Origin: Oscillospiraceae bacterium
GTDB taxonomy: Bacteria > Bacillota_A > Clostridia > Oscillospirales > Oscillospiraceae
Length of the DNA stretch: 6,469 nt
Direction: 5' to 3'
Assembly: GCA_017415945.1 (NCBI GenBank)
Contig: JAFQDR010000187.1
Location: 1 to 6,469 of the forward strand
Of the stretch, positions 1 through 6,344 are shown piece by piece. The notes under the pieces were generated by a model. That model made no database searches. It worked only from the letters and a program-made list of their open reading frames with translations, and was not told the DNA's origin. The position numbers and the translations under genes are program-made. Numbering within the stretch: position 1 is the first letter of the stretch; every line of letters starts with the position of its first letter.

Positions 1-144
1 GGTCATCAGGCACTGCGGTTTGACGAAGAACGTCGTCAGCCGGTTCTGATCCCGCAAAACTGTGTGGGCTGTCACCTCTGTTTACTCGTATGTCCGCAAA
101 ATGCAATCGGCAGCAGCAGAAAGAGGATGCGGCCTAAAGAGTAA
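1..144 (+). CDS. C-terminal end of a 4Fe-4S ferredoxin-domain protein (5' partial)
   Basis: The frame is open from base 1 and gives 47 residues ending at TAA 142-144. Residues 21-31 form the cluster-binding motif C-x2-C-x2-C-x3-C followed by Pro (CVGCHLCLLVCP), the classic signature for one [4Fe-4S] cluster, so this end of the protein carries electrons in the cytoplasm. The short basic tail after it (SSRKRM) suggests that the ferredoxin module is the very C-terminus of a longer enzyme. The layout, with one cluster close to the end after a stretch beginning GHQALRFD, resembles the C-terminus of PreA-like dihydropyrimidine dehydrogenase or dihydroorotate dehydrogenase-type flavoproteins, but the catalytic part lies outside the window, so the enzyme identity is only a guess. 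A free-standing ferredoxin is the alternative. The reading frame is certain; the function beyond Fe-S binding is not. Confidence 0.8.
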   Translation, partial: GHQALRFDEERRQPVLIPQNCVGCHLCLLVCPQNAIGSSRKRMRPKE

Positions 145-162
145 ATGGCCTAAAGAGTAAAT
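131..162 (+). repeat. Perfect 16-bp tandem duplication over a stop codon
   Basis: The unit GGCCTAAAGAGTAAAT occurs twice without mismatch at 131-146 and 147-162. The first copy encodes the last residues and the stop of the ferredoxin-domain protein, and the second copy lies just downstream, so the duplication lengthens the intergenic region without changing the protein. It looks like a replication-slippage event. Confidence 0.9.
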
Positions 163-212
163 TTATATAGGTGTTTATTCTTTGACAACACGTGAATAGC
201 TTTTGAAAATGT

Positions 213-217
213 AGGAG
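213..217 (+). promoter_or_regulatory. Ribosome binding site of the C26 lipoprotein gene
   Basis: AGGAG lies 9 bases upstream of ATG 227 and supports that start. The rest of 145-226 is AT-rich and shows no convincing promoter or terminator hairpin. Confidence 0.7.
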
Positions 218-226
218 CAATATATT

Positions 227-1234
227 ATGGAACGTAAAAATAATGTCGCATGTATTCGCCGCAACCTTGCTTCACTATCTGTGATTGTTTCACTGTGTCT
301 GTTCATTTTCGCAGGGTGCACAGTCAGCCCTTCAAATGAGGAGGTTGTTATAGTTATTGCATGGCGAGCCGATACCGATTCAGAATTCTACACAAACATT
401 GTTGCTGCGGTTGAGGAAGCTGGTGGCAAACCGGTCCTTTTAGAGCAGGTCAAAGCGGATTACCTTACATACGACAGCAATAATACTCTTGTGGATTGTA
501 CGGACGAAGTTGGAGGTCTTACACTTGAGTCCGCGAATGCCATAAAAGAGAATTTGTGGGAAAGCACCAACATCGAAGAGGTCATGCAAGGTATCGATGC
601 CGTGATTTTTACGGGCGGCGAGGACATCAGCTCTTCCCTTTATTCTGATCCCGAGCCTTGGCACGGGATTGAAGCCGAAATTGATTTTAACGCAACGAGA
701 GATGCTTCTGACTACATTTTGATGTCCTATTGTATAGAAAAAGATATTGCTGCAGTTGGCTTCTGTCGTGGTATGCAGATGCTTGCGGTAGTCAGTGGAG
801 CAGAGATGATTCAGGATATTCCTACGCATTTTCAAAATCTGAATAAGGAGTACCTGTATCAGCACCGTAACGAAAAAGCAACCCCCGAATCCTACAGAGA
901 CTATGCTCCCCATGATGTGTCTGTCGCCAATGACTCTCTCGCTTATGAAATCTATCAGCAGGATCTTCTGACCGGTTGCCCTTCCTGGCATCATCAGGCT
1001 GTTTTGAATGTTGATGATACCAATCTGATCGTATCGGGAAGTGTTGATACGAATTCAGAAAAGATGATCGAGATCATTGAATATACCGGCAAAGACTTTA
1101 TCATTGGTTTTCAGTTCCATCCGGAAGCTGCCGTGGTAAAGCATCTTCAGGGAGCAGAGAATGCAGATGATTTTATGTATCGCGAAACAGCGCTGCTTGT
1201 ATTCGAAGCATTGACTGCTATGCTTCGTCAGTAA
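227..1234 (+). CDS. Lipoprotein gamma-glutamyl-hydrolase-like peptidase C26 (class I glutamine amidotransferase fold)
   Basis: This 335-residue protein begins with a basic N-region, a hydrophobic stretch (about residues 14-29) and a lipobox FAGC with Cys31, so it should be lipidated and exported to the outer face of the membrane. The mature part is a class I glutamine amidotransferase fold of the peptidase C26 type. The conserved TGGEDISSSLY segment is at 129-139, the nucleophile elbow GFCRGMQ has Cys180, the HHQAV segment is at 255-259, and FQFHPE gives His298 and Glu300, so the Cys-His-Glu triad is complete. C26 enzymes cleave gamma-glutamyl amide bonds (for example in gamma-glutamyl-GABA or folate polyglutamates). 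The real substrate here is unknown; cell-wall or peptide gamma-glutamyl bonds are possible given the surface location. It heads a cluster with two acyltransferase-type genes, the next starting 18 bases after its stop. Confidence is high for the fold and active site, low for the substrate. Confidence 0.88.
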   Translation: MERKNNVACIRRNLASLSVIVSLCLFIFAGCTVSPSNEEVVIVIAWRADTDSEFYTNIVAAVEEAGGKPVLLEQVKADYLTYDSNNTLVDCTDEVGGLTLESANAIKENLWESTNIEEVMQGIDAVIFTGGEDISSSLYSDPEPWHGIEAEIDFNATRDASDYILMSYCIEKDIAAVGFCRGMQMLAVVSGAEMIQDIPTHFQNLNKEYLYQHRNEKATPESYRDYAPHDVSVANDSLAYEIYQQDLLTGCPSWHHQAVLNVDDTNLIVSGSVDTNSEKMIEIIEYTGKDFIIGFQFHPEAAVVKHLQGAENADDFMYRETALLVFEALTAMLRQ

Positions 1235-1240
1235 TTGTTA

Positions 1241-1246
1241 GAGAGG
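1241..1246 (+). promoter_or_regulatory. Ribosome binding site deciding the start of the acyltransferase gene
   Basis: GAGAGG lies 6 bases upstream of ATG 1253. The frame is open back to a TTG at 1235, directly after the upstream stop, but that TTG has no ribosome binding site at a usable distance, so ATG 1253 is the better start. Confidence 0.65.
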
Positions 1247-1252
1247 TTCTAT

Positions 1253-2560
1253 ATGAAATATTCACCAGATGCTTATTTGTTACACGAATCAAATCGTTTT
1301 ATAACCTTCAATATCCGGATCAAAGTGGTGATGAAAGATCCGGTGTTGCCTGATGCACTAAAATCAGCTGCGGAAAAAGCTTTCTGCCGCTTCCCGTACT
1401 ATTCCAAGCAGATTCACATTGATGAAGACGGCGGTATTGATTTGATCCCAAATCCCAGAATCATCTGCGTCACCCCGGTTTCTTCAAAGCGGACTTATCT
1501 GTTCTCCGAAAAGGTAAATTATCAGCCTTGCAGCATCGAGTATGAGGATAACTGTATTTACTTCAACATGTATCACGGAATGTGCGGTGGCTGCGGCACA
1601 TTTTTGTGGATCAAGACTACCGTTTACGAGTATATCTGCGCCCGCTATGGTGTGCGCCCGGAGCCGGGTACCACCATTATGACGGAAACGCCGGTTTCGG
1701 AAGCAGAATACGCGTTCCCTAAATTGGATGGTCTGCCTGAGGACGCGCCCGTGGACAAGCTGAAAAAAGACGAAGTTTGGTTCCCTGGCCTGGAATATCT
1801 TTTCGGCTTTGGCAATCTTGTTTTCCGCGACAGTGTTCATTATGAACTCCAGATCCCCAAAAAGGATTTGATGAAATTTGTCAGCGAAAACGATGGCAGT
1901 CCCATGACCGTGGTGGCGGCGATTATGGCCAAGGCCCTCTATCGCGCACTGCCCAAGAACAAGCTGCCTCTGCGTATTGAAACCAACCATAATTATCGTG
2001 CTGAGGTGGGGTGCCCCAAAACACACCATGATCTTCTTTCTCATATTTTCCTGCTTGTCCCACATCATGCGCTGGAGTGGCCCATCGACAGGATCTGCAC
2101 CGTGCTCAGAGGCTCTACCTTTTTGCAGAGTCAGCCCGAATACGCCTATGAGACCCTTCGCCGTTTTTATGATTACACCGATATCGTGGATGGCGTCAAG
2201 GGCTTGAAAAACAAGAACAAATACGCGTCCAAATACAGCCATCGTGTTCCCGATGTACATAATTCGGTTCTTATTAACTATGTGGGTCGTGAGGATTGGG
2301 GCACGATGACCGAGTATGTGGAGCGTGTCCACATTATTACAGATGCCCACTTGCTGTTTGAGATTTCGGATGTTGGTGATAATTTCTGCATTTCTTTGAT
2401 GCAGATGAACAGAAAAACGAAGTATATGGATTGTTTCTGTCAGATTCTGAAGGAGGAAGGAATTCCTTATAAAGTTCTGGGTATGTACAACAATCATCTC
2501 CCTATCTCAAAAGTGGAAAGCGCACCGATTGCTGAACTTGGCGGAAGTAAATTAAAATAA
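1253..2560 (+). CDS. CoA-dependent acyltransferase-like protein (alcohol acetyltransferase/condensation-domain fold)
   Basis: The protein is 435 residues from ATG 1253 to TAA 2558-2560, a normal size for one chloramphenicol-acetyltransferase/condensation-type fold. The overall pattern fits the clostridial proteins often labelled alcohol acetyltransferase: an N-terminal segment naming a paired strand and helix (LPDALKSAAEKAFCRFPYYS), then IYFNMYHGMCGGCGTFLWIK around residues 102-121, and a late NYVGREDWG segment. The central piece aligns by eye with the HxxxDG active-site motif. His108 is kept, but the position of the Asp is Gly112 (GGT, one base from GAT). In this superfamily the His is the general base and the Asp is mainly structural, so activity may be retained, altered or lost. 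Neither a signal peptide nor a membrane segment is seen, so it should be cytoplasmic. It is the middle gene of a cluster with a C26 lipoprotein and a GNAT gene. The acceptor substrate is unknown, and the family call rests on pattern memory only. Confidence 0.65.
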   Translation: MKYSPDAYLLHESNRFITFNIRIKVVMKDPVLPDALKSAAEKAFCRFPYYSKQIHIDEDGGIDLIPNPRIICVTPVSSKRTYLFSEKVNYQPCSIEYEDNCIYFNMYHGMCGGCGTFLWIKTTVYEYICARYGVRPEPGTTIMTETPVSEAEYAFPKLDGLPEDAPVDKLKKDEVWFPGLEYLFGFGNLVFRDSVHYELQIPKKDLMKFVSENDGSPMTVVAAIMAKALYRALPKNKLPLRIETNHNYRAEVGCPKTHHDLLSHIFLLVPHHALEWPIDRICTVLRGSTFLQSQPEYAYETLRRFYDYTDIVDGVKGLKNKNKYASKYSHRVPDVHNSVLINYVGREDWGTMTEYVERVHIITDAHLLFEISDVGDNFCISLMQMNRKTKYMDCFCQILKEEGIPYKVLGMYNNHLPISKVESAPIAELGGSKLK

Positions 2561-2564
2561 AGAC

Positions 2565-2588
2565 AGACCATGTTGGATTTCATGGTTT
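2565..2588 (+). other. Hairpin between acyltransferase and GNAT genes
   Basis: ACCATG at 2567-2572 pairs with CATGGT at 2581-2586 around an 8-base loop, and the stem can be extended by one G-U and one A-U pair. It stands between the acyltransferase stop and the GNAT ribosome binding site (2592-2597). The T-run after it is only three bases, so it is a poor intrinsic terminator; it could protect mRNA ends or modulate downstream translation, or be chance. Confidence 0.35.
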
Positions 2589-2591
2589 CTC

Positions 2592-2597
2592 AAGGAG
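2592..2597 (+). promoter_or_regulatory. Ribosome binding site deciding the GNAT start
   Basis: AAGGAG lies 5 bases upstream of ATG 2603. The in-frame ATG at 2570 is inside the hairpin and has no ribosome binding site, so ATG 2603 is preferred. Confidence 0.7.
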
Positions 2598-2602
2598 TAG
2601 GT

Positions 2603-3267
2603 ATGGACAAATTAGTTAGAAAAATTGAAATTCCGCTTGCAAAACGTGTAATAGAAAAGGCAGGTCTATATATCGTACAGAAAAAAGATATTGATCGATT
2701 GGCTGAGGTCGCAGCAGATGCATACCGCGACTACCCCTTGCACAATTGGTTCACCAAGGGGAAGTATGATGCGAAAGCATCGGAGCTCTTATGAAGGTTA
2801 CTTTAAAAACAATGACCGAGGATGCGATCATATACGCTGACAGCGAGGAAATAAACGGATATGCGGCTTGGCTTCCTTTTGGTTTTACGGGAAACAAGAC
2901 CTTACCGTTTTTGAGAAACGGTGGGCTTAAATTGTTCTTACATTCGGGCGTTGGTTTTATCGGCAGGCTGCTCACCTACGAGAAATACGCCATGAACCTG
3001 AAGAAAGAGTTTACCAACAATTATGATTGGTACTTATTTAACCTTTCCGTTAAGCATGACGTCCAGGGAAAGGGAATAGCAAGCAAGCTGATGCGCCCGA
3101 TGTTGCAATTTTGCGATGATGAGCGCATGGTGTCCTATCTGGAAACCAACAAAGAGTCAAACGTAGGACTTTATCGGCATTATGGGTTTGATTTAATGAA
3201 AGAAGAGCAAATCCCCAAAAGTACTGTTACCCATTATGCGATGGTGCGAAAGCCGAAGGACATGTAA
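2603..3267 (+). pseudogene. GNAT-family N-acetyltransferase split by a frameshift
   Basis: Two reading frames together read as one GNAT acetyltransferase of about 221 residues. The first, ATG 2603 to TGA 2792-2794 (63 residues), has the N-terminal strand and helix (YIVQKKDIDRLAEVAADAY, then YPLHNWF). The second, ATG 2791 to TAA 3265-3267 (158 residues), continues the domain with the strand YADSEEINGYAAWLP, the acetyl-CoA pyrophosphate-binding motif VQGKGIA (second part, residues 91-97) and the closing LYRHYGF (128-134). GNAT enzymes move an acetyl group from acetyl-CoA to an amine; the substrate is unknown. The frames join at about 2786-2794 if one base is added, or two bases (for example one CT of GAGCTCTT) removed. 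The stop and restart overlap as ATGA, and GGAG at 2782-2785 is 5 bases before ATG 2791, so reinitiation yielding two half-proteins is conceivable. Sequencing error is the other explanation. Confidence 0.78.
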
Positions 3268-3522
3268 TACCAAAAAGAGCAAATATAAAGCCAAGTTTAA
3301 GAAAAAATGTAGGCAAACAAAATGCAGGACGAAAAGAATTGCTTAAGAAATTCAAGACAGTCATTGATGACTTGATGGATCATTGCGAAGAATACACTGA
3401 CGAAGAAAAAGCTCAGATCCAAGAAGTTTTCATGAAGGCTTCTGATGGAGTGCGCAGTCTATCTTGGACTTGATGAGAAAAATATTACCGGGAAATTCGT
3501 AGCGGGTAGAAAGATTATATAA
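3267..3522 (+). pseudogene. Probable decayed small gene with ATA in place of a start codon and an internal frameshift
   Basis: No normal start explains this 269-base gap, but a protein-like reading frame does run through it. From ATA 3267-3269, which overlaps the GNAT stop (TAATA), the frame reads PKRANIKPSLRKNVG..., then RKELLKKFKTVIDDLMDHCE and EYTDEEKAQIQEVFMKASDG, and stops at TGA 3471-3473. AAGGA at 3256-3260 sits 6 bases before the ATA, exactly where a ribosome binding site for an ATG would be. After about 3450 the next frame carries the more protein-like continuation CAVYLGLDEKNITGKFVAGRK to TAA 3520-3522, joined by one extra base (GGA-G-TGC). The repaired protein would be about 84 residues, basic at its start and helical. 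I do not recognise the family. It would have been translationally coupled to the GNAT gene. Chance coding potential cannot be excluded. Confidence 0.45.
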
Positions 3523-3524
3523 GT

Positions 3525-3530
3525 GAGGGA
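3525..3530 (+). promoter_or_regulatory. Ribosome binding site of the unknown tail-anchored protein
   Basis: GAGGGA lies 6 bases before ATG 3537 and supports this start. No clear -35/-10 pair is seen in the preceding 250 bases, so where transcription begins is unresolved. Confidence 0.65.
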
Positions 3531-3536
3531 AACACG

Positions 3537-4496
3537 ATGCCTAAAAAGCAAAGAAAGTTTGCCGATGATGGGTGGGCTGTATGGATAGACGGTGAAGATA
3601 CAAGTACGATTCACATTAACGATTGGTTAAACCCCAAAGGCAAAAGTTATGTAGATATTGCAATTCACATACATGGCATTAAGTTAAGTAAATCGCTGAA
3701 TGTATATGTGCCGTTTTCTATTATGAAAGAGGAAATTGAAGATGTATCCCTTTCTTTTGGGGACACAAAAATACTACAGGCGATATTCAGCGCTGCCTGC
3801 ATTGTTGACTATAAGAAAAATCAACACACCTCGGAGATTGCCTACAACGGCAAGACCGTTGATATCGTACATATAAGTACAACGAGCTTCGACGTAGAGG
3901 CAATATCGAACGGAACGTTGATTCGTGTTGGTTTACAGGAATTACAGCCGCATCTTGACAATGATGAAGGTTATTTCATTTGGCGTATGCCACATAAATC
4001 ATTGGATGCTATATTCAAACCCTGTGTTGATGTTGAGAACGCGATGGAACGGCTGCGCGACCTGATTACGACACCAGTTGTGTCAGAAAAATACGGTTAT
4101 TCCATTCGTATTAATGAATCGAGACTTTTACCGGAAGAGATTACCCGTATCGGTATGTTTCATCGGCAAAAACTGAGCAAAGCAGTTATTACACTCTCGG
4201 TTGATGAAAAATACGAACTCAACGACAGTAATTGTTATCGCATTCGAAGACTGGAAGAAAATCTGTACAGAAATTATCTCCCAAAGGATTACCAATACGA
4301 TGACGTTATTACATATCAGTGGAACCAGAGCCGAGAAAATAATTTGCAGGGACAGTTTAATTTCTACTACAGTATTACGAAGAATTCCGTAAGCCGCGGC
4401 AGCATGTTCCTATATATGATATTACTGTTAGCAGTTGGGGTTATTGGTGATTTTATATCCAAAGCAGTTCAAGTACTGATCGGTTTGTTTATTTAA
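3537..4496 (+). CDS. Unknown 319-residue protein with a C-terminal membrane anchor
   Basis: I do not recognise this family. The protein starts with a basic tip (MPKKQRK), has no signal peptide, and is mixed strand and helix through about residue 285. Notable pieces are DGWAVWIDGEDTSTIHIND (11-29), a strand-rich stretch with KSYVDIAIHIHGIKL (36-50), and SLNVYVPFSIMKEEIEDVSLSF (53-74), followed by an acidic-aromatic middle part. Residues about 289-318 (FLYMILLLAVGVIGDF, then VQVLIGLFI) form one or two membrane segments at the extreme C-terminus, so the bulk would face the cytoplasm as a tail-anchored protein. Its stop overlaps the ribosome binding site of the sensor-phosphatase gene that begins 12 bases later, which argues for coupled expression and a shared role, perhaps a membrane-bound partner or target of that signalling pathway. 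That role is inference from position only. Confidence 0.8.
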   Translation: MPKKQRKFADDGWAVWIDGEDTSTIHINDWLNPKGKSYVDIAIHIHGIKLSKSLNVYVPFSIMKEEIEDVSLSFGDTKILQAIFSAACIVDYKKNQHTSEIAYNGKTVDIVHISTTSFDVEAISNGTLIRVGLQELQPHLDNDEGYFIWRMPHKSLDAIFKPCVDVENAMERLRDLITTPVVSEKYGYSIRINESRLLPEEITRIGMFHRQKLSKAVITLSVDEKYELNDSNCYRIRRLEENLYRNYLPKDYQYDDVITYQWNQSRENNLQGQFNFYYSITKNSVSRGSMFLYMILLLAVGVIGDFISKAVQVLIGLFI

Positions 4497-4502
4497 GGAG
4501 GT
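4495..4502 (+). promoter_or_regulatory. Near-perfect Shine-Dalgarno overlapping the upstream stop codon
   Basis: AAGGAGGT begins inside the TAA stop (4494-4496) of the unknown protein gene, and its AGGAGG core (4496-4501) is 7 bases before the GTG start at 4509. The overlap implies translational coupling and fixes the GTG start. Confidence 0.85.
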
Positions 4503-4508
4503 GGTTGT

Positions 4509-6344
4509 GTGAAATTAGCTATTCCCATTCTTATAAATTGTGCTCTTGTGCTGGGTGTTTATTTAGCAGACAAACATACCTCTGCCAAAAAGCTCCCCTA
4601 TATAGCAAAGCAGATTATTATCGGATTTTTATTTGGCGGGGTTTCCGCTTTCGCATCAAGCTACGGCGTTGAATGGCTTGGGACAACGGTTAATGTTCGT
4701 GATGCAGCACCTCTTTCGGCAGGCCTTATATTTGGTGCACCCGCCGGCATTATTTCCGGTCTTATTGGCGGTCTCTTCCGTTGGTTCTCTGTGTACTGGG
4801 GTGGCGGTATGTATACACGCCTTGCCTGCAGTCTTGCAACGATTCTTGCCGGTTTTATGGCGGCAGGGCTCAGAAAGCTGATGTTCGACAATAAAAAGCC
4901 TACTTGGAGCTACGGCATATGTATTGCTGTGGTGTGCGAAGTTATCCATATGATTTTAATCTTCTTGACCAATATGGATAATTCCTCTCAGGCATTTGAG
5001 TTTGTCAAGGGTGCTACTTGGCCTATGATGCTCGGCAACTCGATCGCTGTGGGGGTGTCTATCATCTTGGTTTCTCTTTTCAGTCACGAGGGATTCTTCA
5101 AAAAGAAAACCACTGAGGGAATCGCCAATACATTTCAGCGTAGACTTCTCAGCTGCATCGTTATTGCTTATCTGATCACCAGTACTTTCACGCTGATTCT
5201 CCAGAATGGAATGGCACGGATTGAAACACAGGAAGTGTTTACCGTTTCCATTAACGATGTTGAGGGAGCTGTAAGAGAAAAATCAAATATTCATCTGCTT
5301 GAAATTGCAGAGCAGGTAAAACAGGAATACGAAAAAGACCCGACTGCCTCTCTTGATGCCATTACGAAAAAACACGGCATTAAGGAAATCAATGTTGTGG
5401 ATGCGGAGGGTATCATTAAAAAGTCCACTGAAGTGGACAGTATAGGCTATGATATGAATTGCAAGGAGCAATCAAAAGAATTTGTTGATAAACTGAATAC
5501 TCAGAATTCTTTCGTGCAGGAATATTCCCGCAGAGGCAAGGATGAATCTGTATGGAGAAAATATGCAGCAGCAAACCTTGCGGGCGGCGGTTTTATTCAG
5601 GTAGGATACGACGCCGAGCAGTTCCACGATATGCTCAACGAGTTTGTCATTGACGTAACCAAAAAACGTCACGTTGGCACAAGCGGCTTTGTTTTGGTTC
5701 TTGACGAAGAGTTTCGCATGGTTATCGATGATGAAAATGCAGGCAAGCATATCTCTGTCATAGGTATTGAACCTCCGGAGGAGATGTTGAATGGGCAGAC
5801 CGCTACTGCGCTCTACTATGCAGATGTTGTAGACGGCATCAGTGATGAGAGCATTGAGTATATGTATGTATTCAAGTTCGTTGAGGGATATTGCCTGATC
5901 GCGGCTATGCCTGTTGACGAGGCTATGTTCATGAGAGATGCTTCCATGCTGACAAGCATCTTTATGCAGGTCATCATTTTTGCAACTCTGTTCATATTTA
6001 TTTATGTACTCATTAAACGTGTCATCATCAATAATCTGAAGAAGATCAACGATACGCTCGGGCAGATCACAAAGGGAGACCTGAATGTTACCGTGGATGT
6101 TCGATCGAACAGAGAATTCTCATCCTTGTCGGATGACATCAACTCGACGGTTTCCACGCTCAAACGCTATATCGCAGAAGCAGCTGCACGTATTGATAAG
6201 GAATTGGAATACGCGAAGCAGATTCAGCTTTCGGCGCTCCCCACAAACTTCCCTGAAAACGAGGAATTCAAGATATACGCGCAGATGATCGCGGCGAAAG
6301 AGGTTGGTGGAGACTTCTACGATTTCTATAGCAGTAGACGATGA
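4509..6344 (+). CDS. LytS-like membrane sensor with HAMP and truncated SpoIIE/RsbU PP2C phosphatase domain
   Basis: The protein starts at GTG 4509. Residues 1-191 form about six membrane segments of the 5TMR-LYT (LytS-like) type, with the conserved NVRD (62-65) and the glycine-rich GLIFGAPAGIISGLIGG (72-88) before an Arg. A further segment (about 212-232) leads to an extracytoplasmic region (about 235-475) that looks like a Cache-type sensor, with NVVDAEGII and TSGFVLVLDEEFRMV as PAS/Cache-like strand pairs. A membrane segment at about 482-503 is followed by a HAMP linker (504-557), a short coiled coil, and the start of a PP2C/SpoIIE phosphatase domain: QIQLSALP (571-578), then EVGGDFYDF (598-606), whose Asp602 belongs to the first metal site. 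Such phosphatases dephosphorylate anti-anti-sigma (STAS) proteins. The domain then ends with SSRR and a stop; the remaining roughly 180-200 residues, including the later metal-binding Asp motifs, are missing, so catalysis is not expected. See the junction finding at 6327. Confidence 0.85.
   Translation: MKLAIPILINCALVLGVYLADKHTSAKKLPYIAKQIIIGFLFGGVSAFASSYGVEWLGTTVNVRDAAPLSAGLIFGAPAGIISGLIGGLFRWFSVYWGGGMYTRLACSLATILAGFMAAGLRKLMFDNKKPTWSYGICIAVVCEVIHMILIFLTNMDNSSQAFEFVKGATWPMMLGNSIAVGVSIILVSLFSHEGFFKKKTTEGIANTFQRRLLSCIVIAYLITSTFTLILQNGMARIETQEVFTVSINDVEGAVREKSNIHLLEIAEQVKQEYEKDPTASLDAITKKHGIKEINVVDAEGIIKKSTEVDSIGYDMNCKEQSKEFVDKLNTQNSFVQEYSRRGKDESVWRKYAAANLAGGGFIQVGYDAEQFHDMLNEFVIDVTKKRHVGTSGFVLVLDEEFRMVIDDENAGKHISVIGIEPPEEMLNGQTATALYYADVVDGISDESIEYMYVFKFVEGYCLIAAMPVDEAMFMRDASMLTSIFMQVIIFATLFIFIYVLIKRVIINNLKKINDTLGQITKGDLNVTVDVRSNREFSSLSDDINSTVSTLKRYIAEAAARIDKELEYAKQIQLSALPTNFPENEEFKIYAQMIAAKEVGGDFYDFYSSRR

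Noticed and set aside
182..210. TTGACA at 182-187 with GAAAAT 17 bases later as a promoter for the C26 gene
   Set aside because: The -10 match is only 4 of 6, and the implied transcription start (about 217) would remove the ribosome binding site at 213-217.
440..994. Antisense open frame opposite the C26 gene
   Set aside because: The sense strand encodes a full catalytic triad; the antisense product has no family features or ribosome binding site.
1235..1252. TTG start at 1235 adding six residues to the acyltransferase
   Set aside because: No ribosome binding site at a usable distance, whereas ATG 1253 has GAGAGG 6 bases upstream.
1484..2497. Long antisense open frame (337 codons) opposite the acyltransferase gene
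   Set aside because: Its product shows no recognisable domain and the sense strand carries a convincing protein; such antisense frames are common opposite GC-biased codon positions.
2570..2602. ATG 2570 as the GNAT start
   Set aside because: It lies in the hairpin stem without a ribosome binding site; ATG 2603 has AAGGAG 5 bases upstream and leaves a normal GNAT N-terminus.
3268..3536. Promoter or terminator in the gap before the unknown protein gene
   Set aside because: A TATATA at 3516-3521 has no matching -35 element, and no stem followed by a T-run is present.
4656..4949. Antisense open frames opposite the sensor's membrane region
   Set aside because: They mirror the glycine- and alanine-rich membrane segments of the real gene and show nothing protein-like of their own.
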